Assembly (NCBI GenBank): GCA_913020555.1 | Contig: CAJWAC010000010.1 | Location: 1-46,504 of the forward strand | DNA length: 46,504 bases | Direction of reading: 5' to 3' | Source of the DNA: an uncultured Polaribacter sp. | GTDB taxonomy: Bacteria; Bacteroidota; Bacteroidia; Flavobacteriales; Flavobacteriaceae | Shown here: positions 1-9,212 of the stretch, in pieces | How the letters are laid out: each line of letters starts with the position of its first letter | How positions within the stretch are numbered: position 1 is the stretch's first letter | Position numbers and translations under genes: made by a program | The notes under the pieces: generated by a model | What the model was told of the DNA's origin: nothing | The model's database searches: none | What the model saw: the letters and a program-made list of their open reading frames with translations, nothing else

Positions 1-143
1 CCTTTAATCATAACTGATACCCCTGGCAAAGAAGAACCAGTAGTGTCTTTAATATTCCCAGTAACATCTCTGCTCTGTGAAAATACATTTTGCATACACA
101 TTATTGTTAATGCAATAACCATAATTTTTAATCTTATTCTCAT
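1..143 (-). CDS. SusC/RagA-type TonB-linked outer membrane receptor, N-terminus only (runs off the window)
   Basis: Reading leftward from an ATG at 141-143, the first 47 codons give a signal peptide (MRIRLKIMVIALTIMCMQ, then NVFSQS) followed by the start of a carboxypeptidase-regulatory-like domain: a VTGNIKD strand, then GSSLPGVSVMIKG. This order, signal peptide then the 'LPGVSV-IKG' plug-proximal domain, is the hallmark of SusC-family receptors, which import glycans with a SusD lipoprotein. The gene continues beyond position 1, so neither plug nor barrel is visible. It lies downstream of and in the same direction as a hybrid two-component regulator, the usual arrangement in a polysaccharide utilization locus. 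A generic TonB receptor with the same leading domain is the alternative. Confidence 0.8.
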   Translation of the reverse strand, partial: MRIRLKIMVIALTIMCMQNVFSQSRDVTGNIKDTTGSSLPGVSVMIK

Positions 144-487
144 AAATTAAAAGTTTAATTAAGTTGTTAATTAATTTTTACTACTATTTTTAAAATAAAA
201 AGTTATCGTCTAAAATTTAGTAAATACAAATATTATAAACATAACCATTATGCCGATAATTAATATTTCGTAAACCAAGCTTCTTTTAGTGTTTTTATTT
301 GATTTAATTTTTTTCAAGGACTCTAAATTCTATTTTATTTTAACACGAAATTAACAATAGAGTGAGTTTACAGGTAAAAATTATTCAACGTATTATATTA
401 CAATTGTAGCATTAGGTGGTGAATGCAACTTTTGTTTCATCTGGCACAACATTTGGCGCTTTTGAGTTATTGCTAAGATTTTGATAT
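144..487. other. intergenic region between regulator gene and susC-like gene
   Basis: This AT-rich 344-bp gap must hold the promoter of the SusC-like gene if that gene is transcribed separately, and is where the neighbouring hybrid regulator would be expected to bind. I see no convincing -7 box of the TAnnTTTG type in the minus direction. The closest is TA-N3-TTTG at 227-235, with a three-base spacer. GTAAAC near 271 and GTTTAC near 367 form a short inverted pair of unknown meaning. No gene, terminator or RNA is evident. Confidence 0.5.
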
Positions 488-3400
488 TTAAAGAGGTGGT
501 TTTTTAGTGTCAATTTCTGTAGGTAAAATGCCAAATTGATTTTTAAAACATTTTGAAAAATAAGATGGCGAGGTAAAGCCAACTTTATAACAAGTTTCAC
601 TGATGCTTAAATTACCTCTTTCTAAAATTTGTTTTGCTTTATCTAATCTAATTTTTCTTATAAATTGACTAACTGTTTGTCCTGTAAGTGCTTTAATTTT
701 TCTATAAAGTTGGCTTCTGCTTAGATTTTGATGGGCAGCCAATTCTTCTACACTTAAATTAGAATTATCAATGTTATTATTAATATAGTCTAGTAATTTT
801 TGAATGAAATCTTTTTCGGTTGAGCTGGCTAAAGTGTTTTCATTTGATCCAGATACAGCTGCAAAGTATTTATCAAATATTAGTTGCCTACTTGTTATAA
901 GTTGAGAAATTCTTAATTTAAGCAGCTTTAAGTCAAATGGTTTTACCATGTATGCATCTGCACCCATTTCTATACCTTCTATTCTGTTTTCTATACTGGC
1001 CTTTGCCGTTAACATTAAAAGTGGAATGTGGCTGGTTGAGGGTTCACTTTTTATTATTTTACAAAAATCAAAACCGTTCATTTCAGGCATAATAACATCA
1101 GATATTATTAGATCAGGTAATACATCTCTTGCTATTTTTATAGCTTCTTTACCATTTGAAGCCAAAAGTATTTTATACTGATGATTTAGTTCTTGTTCTA
1201 AATAATCTCGTAATTCAATATTGTCTTCTGCAATTAAAACTGTGTGTGTTTTTGGGGTTTTAGGAATAATTGTAACCTCTTCCTGGAAATCTTCTGTTGG
1301 AATAGATAAAAAATCATTTTCGTATTTGTTACTATTTTCTAATTCAGAAGATGCAGCTTCTTGTTTTAATTCTTTAACTAATGGTAATACAATTGTAAAA
1401 GTTGTGCCTTCATCAACTTTACTTTTTACTTCAATTTTACCTTTATGCAATTTTACGAAACTTTGTACTACTTCAAGACCAATTCCTGTGCCTCCTATAT
1501 AGGTTTTATTTTGATCTTCAACTTGATAAAATCGTTCAAATATTTTTGAAACTTCTTCTTCTTTTAATCCTGTTCCCGTATCTGAAATAATGATCTGAAC
1601 TGCTTTTACAGGTTCTTTTTTATGAACAAGAGGAAGTAGATGTAACTCTTCTGAAGTTATGATTTCTAAGTTTATAGCTCCTCCATTAGGGGTAACTTTT
1701 ATGGCATTAGATACGAGATTGAATATAATTTTTTCAATCATTCTTGGGTCTGCTACAAAATTAAAATTAGGAAAATCTGTATCAAAACTTAATAATATAT
1801 TTTTACTATTCACTTCTTCTTGGAAGTAGCTTAAAATGTTTTTTGTAAATTTTACTAGATTTATATTTTCAACTCTTAATTTTGTTTTATTGAATTCTAA
1901 TTTTCTTAAATCCATTAATTCATTAATTAATCTATAAAGTCTTTCTGTATTTTTATAAATTATTAAATGCTTGTTTTTTACTTCAAAGGGTAATTCTAAT
2001 TTGTTATTATTGATAATGTCTTTTAAAGGGTTAATTATTAAAGTTAAAGGTGTTCTAAATTCATGGGAAATATTTGTAAAAAACTGAATCTTTCTTTTAC
2101 TTAATTCATCTTTATTAAACTGTTGTAATCTTTCATTTTTTAGTACTTCTTTTTCTTTTATTCTTTTTTGGGTTAAATAATTTAAGAGTACTATTCCTAA
2201 TAGAAATAACAAGACATAGGCTAAAATAGCCCAATTATTCCGCCACCAAGGAGGTAAAACAATTATTTTCAGTTCTAAAGGTTTTTCATTCCATACGCCA
2301 TCATTATTTGCTGCCTTTAATTTGAAAACATATTCGCCTGGATCTAGGTTGGTATAGGTGGCATTTCTTTTTTGATTTACATAATTCCAATCAGACTCAT
2401 AACCTTTTAAATAATATGCGTAAGAATTTTTCTCTGATCTCGTAAAATTAAGCCCAGCATATTCTATTGTAAAAACAGATTGTTCATTTGATAAAATTAG
2501 TTGATCTGTTTGTGAAATAGATTTTACAAGGGGTGCATGTTCTTTACCAACTATTACATCTTTATTAAATAATTTAAAACCTGTAAAACTTAAGTTTGGC
2601 GGTGTTTTATTTGTTTTTAATTCTTCTGGGTTAAAATAATCTAGCCCTTTAAAATTTCCAAAATAGAGTCCCCCTTTAGAGTCTTTATAAACAGCATCAA
2701 TATTAAAATCATTGGATAATAAACCGTCATTTTTGGTATAATTGATGAATGAATTATTAGAAAGAACCATTTTGGTTAATCCTTCATTACCACTTAACCA
2801 TAAATTATTCTCAGTATCTTCAATTATGGAGCAAACATTGGTTTCTATAAGTCCGTTTTCTTCATTAAACCATAAAACAGCATTATTTTCAGTATTAATT
2901 TTGCACAAACCTGCACCACGTGTACCTACCCAAATATTATTTTTAGAATCTTGATAGATTGTAAGAATATCATTCGCATCTGATGGATTGTTATACTTTT
3001 CAGACATTAAGTCTCCATAGAAAATAACCTTTTCAATTAAAGAATTCTTTCTCTTTATTTGGTATAAACCGTTCTGTGAAGTCCCTGCCCAAATATTATC
3101 TTTGTCATCTACGATTACTTTTTTGACATCTACATTTACAAAATCCGTATCTAAAAATGGGTTTAAATTATGCTGAGTAAACTTTTTAGTTTTTGGATTA
3201 AAAGAATGGACTCCTCCTAAAAAACCCGCTATCCAAATTTCTCCATTAGAATCTTCAGAAAAACTTTGTATAGAATTTGATGCTAATAAACCTGCAGTAT
3301 TTTTTACATTATAGTTTATGAATTTCTTTGCATCATTTTTTAAAAAATAAATTCCATTATCCCAACTACCGGCCCAAATATTTTCTTTAGAATCTTTAAA

Positions 3401-4648
3401 TATAGATATAATATAATCTGATGTTAACCCAGAATAAATAGAGTTGTCTTTGGTATTTATATGTGTAATTTTTTCTGTTAATTGATTATAAACATCAATA
3501 CCTCCTCCATCTGTTGCTACCCATAAATGATCTTTATCTCCATTAATTACACCCATTACAGAGGGTGCTTTTAAGGAGTTTTCTTTGTTTGATAAACTTT
3601 TAATGTTTTTAAATTTATCATATAAATCATCATGAATGGCAACACCACTATTATAATACCCCATCCAAATTCTTTGGTCTTGATCTAAAAATAGTTCCCA
3701 AACAGAATTATGTAATATGCTATTTTCTTCTGTTTTACTGGAAACATAGTTTTTTATCACCTTACCATTTACGTCTAAATGAAATAATCCTGCATTTTCA
3801 GTTCCAGCTAATATTGTACTGTCTTCTAATTGTACAATAGTCATTATTTTTTTTGATGAAAAGTTAAAGTTCTCTACTTTTAAAACATTGTTATTTCTAT
3901 CCTTACTCAATTTGCATTTATAGACACCATGCTCTTTTTGAGAACCTATCCAAAGATGATTATTATTATTATCTATTAGTAATGTCTCGATGCCGCACGA
4001 GATCCTATTGTTCTCTTGGCCAAAGACTCTAGTATTTATTAATTTATTATTAAGGGCATCTACCTCTTTTAGACCAATATTTGTACCCGCAAAAATTTTA
4101 CCTTGTTGCGTTAAAATTAGACTATGAACTAAAATTTGTTGTTTATTTTCTTCTGAATTTAGAATTCTACTAACCTCAAAAGTTTTTAGATTTAATTTAA
4201 ATAAGCCAGACCCGTTTGATCCAATTAATAAATTGTTAGAAGTGTCTTCTTGTAGGCTTAAAATGTCATTATTGTTCAGGCCTTCAAAAGAAAAATGGTA
4301 TCTTTTAAAGTTATTTAAATCTTTATTGTAAAGATTTAATCCGTTTTCCGTTCCAACCCATAATCTATTTTTGCTGTCTATAAAACTGCATTTAATTCGG
4401 TTGCTACTTATAGAGGTAGAATCTTTAAATTTATATTTATAAGAAGTATATTCTATACCATCAAATTTATAAAGTCCAGCCCCTAAGGTACTAATCCATA
4501 TAAAACCTTTTTTATCTTGAATAATACTTGAAACCCCTACTTTAGAGATACCTTCTTTAATATTTACAAACTGAAAATCCTTTTTTGGATTTTGTGCAAA
4601 CGAAAAAATAGAATAAAGTATAACAAGTAATAGCAGCTTTGTTTTCAT
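488..4648 (-). CDS. hybrid two-component system regulator (sensor kinase, receiver and AraC-type DNA-binding domain in one protein)
   Basis: The 1386-residue protein has the full hybrid two-component layout. A signal peptide (MKTKLLLLVILYSIFSFAQ) is followed by a long periplasmic part of two-component-regulator propeller repeats (about 25-700, many 'IWIG/WAGT' blades), a Y_Y_Y domain (about 735-800) and one membrane segment (about 803-822). The cytoplasmic part has a HisKA domain with phospho-acceptor His862 (NISHEFRTPL), an ATPase domain (N box NLVSNAIK, G boxes DTGTG and GGTGIGLEVV), a receiver domain with Asp1184 (IISDVIMPEMNGF) and a C-terminal AraC-type helix-turn-helix (about 1290-1380). 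Such proteins sense a glycan fragment in the periplasm and activate the adjacent utilization genes. I start at ATG 4648 because the TTG at 4657 would only add three residues ahead of a good signal peptide. It lies between a sugar transporter and a SusC-like gene on the same strand. Confidence 0.95.
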   Translation of the reverse strand: MKTKLLLLVILYSIFSFAQNPKKDFQFVNIKEGISKVGVSSIIQDKKGFIWISTLGAGLYKFDGIEYTSYKYKFKDSTSISSNRIKCSFIDSKNRLWVGTENGLNLYNKDLNNFKRYHFSFEGLNNNDILSLQEDTSNNLLIGSNGSGLFKLNLKTFEVSRILNSEENKQQILVHSLILTQQGKIFAGTNIGLKEVDALNNKLINTRVFGQENNRISCGIETLLIDNNNNHLWIGSQKEHGVYKCKLSKDRNNNVLKVENFNFSSKKIMTIVQLEDSTILAGTENAGLFHLDVNGKVIKNYVSSKTEENSILHNSVWELFLDQDQRIWMGYYNSGVAIHDDLYDKFKNIKSLSNKENSLKAPSVMGVINGDKDHLWVATDGGGIDVYNQLTEKITHINTKDNSIYSGLTSDYIISIFKDSKENIWAGSWDNGIYFLKNDAKKFINYNVKNTAGLLASNSIQSFSEDSNGEIWIAGFLGGVHSFNPKTKKFTQHNLNPFLDTDFVNVDVKKVIVDDKDNIWAGTSQNGLYQIKRKNSLIEKVIFYGDLMSEKYNNPSDANDILTIYQDSKNNIWVGTRGAGLCKINTENNAVLWFNEENGLIETNVCSIIEDTENNLWLSGNEGLTKMVLSNNSFINYTKNDGLLSNDFNIDAVYKDSKGGLYFGNFKGLDYFNPEELKTNKTPPNLSFTGFKLFNKDVIVGKEHAPLVKSISQTDQLILSNEQSVFTIEYAGLNFTRSEKNSYAYYLKGYESDWNYVNQKRNATYTNLDPGEYVFKLKAANNDGVWNEKPLELKIIVLPPWWRNNWAILAYVLLFLLGIVLLNYLTQKRIKEKEVLKNERLQQFNKDELSKRKIQFFTNISHEFRTPLTLIINPLKDIINNNKLELPFEVKNKHLIIYKNTERLYRLINELMDLRKLEFNKTKLRVENINLVKFTKNILSYFQEEVNSKNILLSFDTDFPNFNFVADPRMIEKIIFNLVSNAIKVTPNGGAINLEIITSEELHLLPLVHKKEPVKAVQIIISDTGTGLKEEEVSKIFERFYQVEDQNKTYIGGTGIGLEVVQSFVKLHKGKIEVKSKVDEGTTFTIVLPLVKELKQEAASSELENSNKYENDFLSIPTEDFQEEVTIIPKTPKTHTVLIAEDNIELRDYLEQELNHQYKILLASNGKEAIKIARDVLPDLIISDVIMPEMNGFDFCKIIKSEPSTSHIPLLMLTAKASIENRIEGIEMGADAYMVKPFDLKLLKLRISQLITSRQLIFDKYFAAVSGSNENTLASSTEKDFIQKLLDYINNNIDNSNLSVEELAAHQNLSRSQLYRKIKALTGQTVSQFIRKIRLDKAKQILERGNLSISETCYKVGFTSPSYFSKCFKNQFGILPTEIDTKKPPL

Positions 4649-4654
4649 AAAACA

Positions 4655-4662
4655 CAAAAATA
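4655..4662 (-). promoter_or_regulatory. -7 promoter box (TATTTTTG) of the hybrid regulator
   Basis: The minus strand reads TATTTTTG here, an exact match to the Bacteroidota -7 consensus TAnnTTTG. It ends only seven bases before the ATG at 4648, so the transcript would be leaderless or nearly so. No clear TTTG -33 element was found. Confidence 0.45.
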
Positions 4663-4700
4663 TAAAGGTATATTAAATAAGGTTATTAAATTTTTACCAT

Positions 4701-6080
4701 TTACTTTTCCCAAATTTCTTCAATTTCCTCTAGAGATTTTCCTTTGGTTTCTGGTATAAATTTGTATGTAAAAATAATGATTACTACGATAAATGCACTA
4801 AATATAAAATAGGGGAGAGAACCATTCCAAAAATTATTGTTATTGAGTTCACTAGCAGTTACAATTGGAAACGATTGGGAAACTATGTAATTTCCTCCCC
4901 ACTGAACAGCTACGGCTATAGACATTGCAATACTTCTTATTTTATTAGGGAACATTTCTGATAACAGTACCCAAACTACAGGGCCCATTGAAAGCGCAAA
5001 TGATCCTATAAAAATTAGTACACCAAGCAATGATAAAAAACCGATTGCTTGTTGCTGAATGGTGATGCCTAATAATAAGAAACCTATAAGCATGCCTAAA
5101 GAACCAATATAAACAAGGGGTTTTCTACCAAATTTATCTACTGTAGCCATTGCTATAAAAGTAAATATTAAATTTACAAATGCCAAAAGAACTTGTTGTT
5201 TTAATACATCTTCTTTTCCATATCCTAAGGCTTTTTCAAAAATATCTGCTCCATAATACAAAACAGCATTAATTCCTGTAAATTGTTGTAAAATAGAAAA
5301 TACAGAGCCAATAATTATTATAATTATTAAGTTTTTACTGAGGTAGTCAGTCTTTGTAGTTTTTATTTCATTATCTAAAGATTTTTTTATTTCTTTACTT
5401 TCTATCAAGGCATTTTCATTTCCGTGAATTTTATTAAGAATTGATAATGCTTCTTCATTTCTCCCCTTTAAGAATAACCATCTTGGACTTTTTGGAACAA
5501 AGAAAAGTGCTCCTAAGAATAAACAACTTGGTATTAACTCAGACCAAAACATTTGTCTCCAACCAAATTCTAAATTTTCTTTTTCTGTTAAATTATTTCC
5601 AATGAAATACGTAACTAAAAATACTACAAAGAACCCTATTACAATAGCTAATTGATAATAGGTTACTAAATTACCTCTTTTATTTGCAGGTGCAATTTCT
5701 GCAATATACATGGGGGCATTCATTGATGCTATTCCAATTCCTAAACCACCAATAATTCTAAAAAATACTAATACAGAAACTGTTTGTGGCAAAAAATCGG
5801 GTAATCCAGAACCCAATGCAGAAAGGCTAAATAATAAAGCAGAAATAATTAATGATTTTTTTCTCCCTATTTTAATACTAATAGGAGCGGCAATTATTGC
5901 TCCAACAAGGCAACCAAGTAATGCACTACCTACAACCCAACCTTGTGTTGCTGCGTCTAACTGAAAATATTTTGTAAGATAAAATTGAGCTCCGTTTATA
6001 ACTCCTGTATCATATCCAAAAAGCATTCCACCTAATGCCGTAATTGATGTTATTAATATTAAAAATTTTGTTTTACTCAT
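4701..6080 (-). CDS. sugar porter family MFS transporter (sugar:H+ symporter)
   Basis: The 459-residue, twelve-helix protein carries the sugar-porter signatures in order: GYDTGVINGA in helix 1, KIGRKKSL in the loop after helix 2, PMYIAEIAPANKRG, PKSPRWLFLKGR before the central loop, GINAVLYYGADIF in helix 7, DKFGRKPLV between helices 8 and 9, and the C-terminal PETKGKSLEEIE. Family members import monosaccharides such as xylose, glucose, galactose or arabinose across the inner membrane with protons. Substrate cannot be read from sequence. I start at ATG 6080 (MSKTKFLILITS); an upstream TTG at 6137 would add 19 residues and is unlikely. It lies 52 bp upstream of the hybrid regulator on the same strand, so it plausibly takes up the sugar released by the locus. 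Confidence 0.93.
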   Translation of the reverse strand: MSKTKFLILITSITALGGMLFGYDTGVINGAQFYLTKYFQLDAATQGWVVGSALLGCLVGAIIAAPISIKIGRKKSLIISALLFSLSALGSGLPDFLPQTVSVLVFFRIIGGLGIGIASMNAPMYIAEIAPANKRGNLVTYYQLAIVIGFFVVFLVTYFIGNNLTEKENLEFGWRQMFWSELIPSCLFLGALFFVPKSPRWLFLKGRNEEALSILNKIHGNENALIESKEIKKSLDNEIKTTKTDYLSKNLIIIIIIGSVFSILQQFTGINAVLYYGADIFEKALGYGKEDVLKQQVLLAFVNLIFTFIAMATVDKFGRKPLVYIGSLGMLIGFLLLGITIQQQAIGFLSLLGVLIFIGSFALSMGPVVWVLLSEMFPNKIRSIAMSIAVAVQWGGNYIVSQSFPIVTASELNNNNFWNGSLPYFIFSAFIVVIIIFTYKFIPETKGKSLEEIEEIWEK

Positions 6081-6822
6081 AATTAGCTTTGTTTGGTTTG
6101 GTTCATAAATAGTACTTAAAAAAACTAGCATTGCCAATTTTTAAGTATTATAAAATTAAGTTTTCAGGTATTCTTAAATTATAACATATCAAGCATCGAA
6201 TGCTATGGATGTTGTTTTTATTAAAATTAGAATTTATAGTTATAGTATTACTGCTTATTTATAAAGAAAAGATTTTTTCCGCAGAAACTCAATGTAAAAT
6301 GTTTAATTTAATTAGCCCATTGAAATATAATCTTTGGGTGCACACTGCTATAATTTTTGAATGGAATTAATGCCTTATATAAGACCATGGTTTTTGATTC
6401 AATTTTTTAAATCTTAATTAATTATTCAACTTTAAATTTTAAATAATTTCATAGTAAAATGAGGCCTAGTTTTGAAGTGTTTTTTTAAAAATGATTTTTA
6501 TCTCAGGAATTTGTTTTGGCCAACTTTTTTGAAAACTTTTTTTACATTAAATTTTATTTTGGTAGATTTTATTCAAATAAAACGCGAAAGTTAAAGTTAT
6601 GTTAAAGAAAGTAAGCTTTTGCAAGAAATTTTGAAAGTAACACTCTTTTTAGGAGTACTAGTTTGTTTTTAAGATGCTCATATACTACAGATAATGATAG
6701 GTATTTTGTTTTAAACCTGTTTTTATTTAGAGCATTTGAAAAATGTGTTAAAACCTTTTTTTTCAAAGTATTTATTCTCACAAAACCTTTATATTTGGAA
6801 ATTGAAAATTAATTGTAATTTA
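6081..6822. other. 742-bp intergenic region between divergent genes
   Basis: A very AT-rich spacer separates the sugar transporter (minus) from the PorP/SprF-like gene (plus). It contains the inverted repeat at 6109-6151, listed separately, and a short perfect palindrome AGCAT-CGA-ATGCT at 6192-6204. I find no open reading frame with a plausible start, no exact TAnnTTTG box that decides either promoter, and no recognisable RNA. Its length suggests regulatory content or a decayed gene, but I cannot show either. Confidence 0.5.
6109..6151. repeat. long inverted repeat upstream of the sugar transporter
   Basis: ATAGTACTTAAAAA (6109-6122) and TTTTTAAGTATTAT (6138-6151) are complementary over 14 positions with a single G-T pair, separated by 15 bases. 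It sits 28 bp upstream of the transporter start codon, where it could be an operator or a hairpin in the 5' untranslated region. The arms are AT-rich, so chance is possible. Confidence 0.5.
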
Positions 6823-7812
6823 ATGAAGTTGATATATTTTAGGACTCTTATATTTTTTATATTTCTTTTTTCATTAAAAAGTAATTCACAAGAAACCCTT
6901 CCAATTTACCAAGATTACTTATCAGATAATGTGTATTTAGTGCACCCATCTGCCGCGGGTATAGGTAATTCTAGTAAATTACGTTTTACAGCAAGACAGC
7001 AATGGGCGGGAATACCTAATGCGCCTGCTTTACAAACACTTAGTTTTCATACAAGATTTAACGAGTATTCCAATGCGGGTTATGGTTTTGTTTTATTTAA
7101 TGATAAAAATGGTTTTCATTCACAAAAAGGATTACAAGGAAGTTATGCCTATCATTTATCTATGAGTGATAACAGGATTTTTAACCAACTTTCTTTTGGA
7201 TTAGCTTTTACATTTGTTCAAAATCAATCGGATCAGAGAAGTTTTACAGGAGATAGGCCAGGAGTAATTAGTCAAATTATTGAAAGTACAAGTTATTATA
7301 ATGCAGATTTTAGCCTTGCTTACCATTATGGAGGTTTATCTACTTATTTTACAGTAAAGAATTTACTCCTAACCGCAAAAAATAATTTAAACGTTCAGGA
7401 GCCTTTAGATTTAAGAAATTATATATTTTCAGCAGGTTACTATTTCGGAGAAGATTTATTATTTCAACTAGAGCCCTCTATGATGCTCCAATTTAGAGAG
7501 GGTACAGGAGAAAGAATTGCTGATTTTAACATCAAAGCTTACAAAACAATTTCTAAAACTCAACTATGGGCTGCTGTTTCCTACAGAAGAAGTTTTGATG
7601 CAAATGCAATTGAAAATGCAGAGTTTGTATCTCCAATAATTGGGCTTAATTACAATAATTTGATGTTTTCTTACACTTATACAAACCAGATGAACGATAC
7701 AGTTTTAACAACGTCAGGATTTCATCAAGTTTCTGTGGGCGTTAATCTTTGGACAAGAAAGCCAAGGGCTGCTGCTTGCCCTAATATTAATTCTGCCTTT
7801 GGTGGGTTTTAA
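6823..7812 (+). CDS. PorP/SprF family type IX secretion system-associated membrane protein
   Basis: The 329-residue protein begins with a signal peptide (MKLIYFRTLIFFIFLFSLKSNS) followed by 'YQDYLSDNVYLVHPSAAGIG'. That segment matches the typical start of the PorP/SprF family ('Y...N.Y..NPA.AG'), and GYGFVLFNDKNGFHSQKGLQ is its conserved first hairpin. The rest alternates in beta-barrel style. Family members are outer-membrane proteins of the type IX secretion and gliding machinery. Multiple paralogues per genome are normal, often beside large adhesins, but no adhesin adjoins this copy, so its partner is unknown. I start at ATG 6823 because the TTG at 6736 would add 29 residues before the signal peptide. 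Its stop codon overlaps that of convergent murI. Confidence 0.88.
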   Translation: MKLIYFRTLIFFIFLFSLKSNSQETLPIYQDYLSDNVYLVHPSAAGIGNSSKLRFTARQQWAGIPNAPALQTLSFHTRFNEYSNAGYGFVLFNDKNGFHSQKGLQGSYAYHLSMSDNRIFNQLSFGLAFTFVQNQSDQRSFTGDRPGVISQIIESTSYYNADFSLAYHYGGLSTYFTVKNLLLTAKNNLNVQEPLDLRNYIFSAGYYFGEDLLFQLEPSMMLQFREGTGERIADFNIKAYKTISKTQLWAAVSYRRSFDANAIENAEFVSPIIGLNYNNLMFSYTYTNQMNDTVLTTSGFHQVSVGVNLWTRKPRAAACPNINSAFGGF

Positions 7813-8603
7813 AAATATTTCTCTTCTATTTTTAACCGATTTTGTTTAGGTATTATTTGACCTAAAATCTTTTTACTTTTATTAATGTAAAACTGATGAT
7901 TACCTAGTAGGGGTTTATTATTGTTTAAGAGATTGCTCTTTTCTAAAATAGTTCGTGTTTGCTTGGCAACGGCCTGACCTGAATCTATAATTTCGATTTT
8001 ATTACCTACAATTTCCCTAATTTTAGGAATTAAATATGGATAATGTGTACATCCTAAAACCAAACAATCAACTCCTTCTTGAAGCATAGGAGTAAGGTAT
8101 TTAGATAGTAAAAGATGCATTTCTTTAGATTCAATTTTACCATCCTCAATCAGTTCTACTAAATTTTCCCCTATAGTTTCTATGATTGTTATTTCGTTAC
8201 CTAAAGAACTTGAGGTTTTTTCAAACAATTTACTATTTAAAGTCCCCTTAGTGGCCAAAATACCAATTGTATTAGATTTAGTTTTTAGAGCAGCAGGCTT
8301 AATTGCAGGTTCTATACCAATAAAAGGAATATTGTAGGTTGATCTTAGAATATCAATGGAATTTGTAGTTGCAGTGTTGCAGGCTACCACTATTAGTTTA
8401 CATTTTTTATTTATTAAAAACTCAGTATTTTTAATGGATAGATTTATAATTTCTTTCTTATTTTTTAGCCCGTATGGTGCGTTTTTACTATCAGAAAGAT
8501 AAATGGTATGCTCGTTGGGTAAAAGCCTTGTAATTTCTTTCCAAATTGATGTGCCACCAATACCAGAGTCAAAAATACCAATAGGAAAGTTATTTGATTT
8601 CAT
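7809..8603 (-). CDS. murI: glutamate racemase
   Basis: This enzyme converts L-glutamate to the D-glutamate used in peptidoglycan stem peptides. The 264-residue length is normal. The start IGIFDSGIGGTSI, the first catalytic cysteine Cys75 in VACNTATT, GIEPAIKPA, and the second cysteine Cys185 in LGCTHYPYL are all present. The ATG at 8603 is the only sensible start. The stop overlaps that of the convergent PorP/SprF-like gene by three bases, leaving no room for a terminator between them. A strong hairpin lies only 18 bp upstream of the start codon, between it and the ompH operon, so murI must be expressed from a promoter overlapping that terminator or by readthrough. Confidence 0.96.
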   Translation of the reverse strand: MKSNNFPIGIFDSGIGGTSIWKEITRLLPNEHTIYLSDSKNAPYGLKNKKEIINLSIKNTEFLINKKCKLIVVACNTATTNSIDILRSTYNIPFIGIEPAIKPAALKTKSNTIGILATKGTLNSKLFEKTSSSLGNEITIIETIGENLVELIEDGKIESKEMHLLLSKYLTPMLQEGVDCLVLGCTHYPYLIPKIREIVGNKIEIIDSGQAVAKQTRTILEKSNLLNNNKPLLGNHQFYINKSKKILGQIIPKQNRLKIEEKYF

Positions 8604-8620
8604 CTTATTGTAAAAATAAA

Positions 8621-8645
8621 AAAACCTACTATAAAAGTAGGTTTT
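8621..8645 (-). terminator. intrinsic terminator after ompH
   Basis: AAAACCTACT (8621-8630) pairs perfectly with AGTAGGTTTT (8636-8645) around a 5-base loop. On the minus strand it follows ompH (stop at 8672) and runs into a T-rich stretch. It probably ends the DUF6089-uppS-bamA-ompH-ompH transcription unit. Confidence 0.8.
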
Positions 8646-8671
8646 TAGAATTTATTTTAGATTTTTTTTAA

Positions 8672-9178
8672 TTAAAATCCTAATTTAGTTTTTACAGCAG
8701 CCATCAAATCTTCACCTTTTTTTACTAATACTCCTTTACCTATAGAAGCGTCTAAAACGTATAATATCCCTTTTGTATCAGCAACTTCTTCTACAGCTTT
8801 TTGAGCTTTTTCTACAATAGGTTGCAAACCTTCAGCTTGTTTTTTCTGCATTTCTTGATAAGCTGTTTGTCTTAACTGCTCATATCTTTGCTGGTCTCCT
8901 TGAACTTCTTTAGCTCTAATTTCGTTAATTTCTTTGGTTTGTGTGTTTTGTTCTGCTGTGTATTTTTTCATTTTAGCATCTAACTTCTTAGCCATGCTCT
9001 CTACTTCATCTTGATATGTTTTTCCTAATTTTTCCATATCTACCTTTAACTGCTTAGTTTGCGGCATTTCAGCTACTAATTTTTCAAAGTCTATATGACC
9101 CATCTTTTGTGCATTTGCAACACCACCTACTCCTAAAGTAAATACAGCAATTAATAGTAACGTTTTAAAATTCTTCAT
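8672..9178 (-). CDS. OmpH/Skp family periplasmic chaperone
   Basis: The 168-residue protein has a signal peptide ending GVANAQ, then the OmpH/Skp opening MGHIDFEKLVAEMPQT. A long charged coiled coil (about 45-130, rich in K, E and Q) follows, and the C-terminal strand is GILYVLDASIGKGVLVKKGEDL. Skp-like proteins form trimers with tentacle-like coiled coils that hold unfolded outer-membrane proteins in the periplasm for the BAM machine. It is the last gene of the run that includes bamA and a second, longer ompH, separated from the latter by 34 bp, and is followed by a terminator. That context strongly supports a role in outer-membrane biogenesis. Confidence 0.92.
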   Translation of the reverse strand: MKNFKTLLLIAVFTLGVGGVANAQKMGHIDFEKLVAEMPQTKQLKVDMEKLGKTYQDEVESMAKKLDAKMKKYTAEQNTQTKEINEIRAKEVQGDQQRYEQLRQTAYQEMQKKQAEGLQPIVEKAQKAVEEVADTKGILYVLDASIGKGVLVKKGEDLMAAVKTKLGF

Positions 9179-9212
9179 TTTTGTTTAATTTAATTATTAT
9201 TTTGTCTTTTAC

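Noticed and set aside
412-600. 62-codon minus-strand frame overlapping the end of the hybrid regulator
   Set aside because: It is in another frame over the AraC-type DNA-binding domain, has no start signal and no recognisable product.
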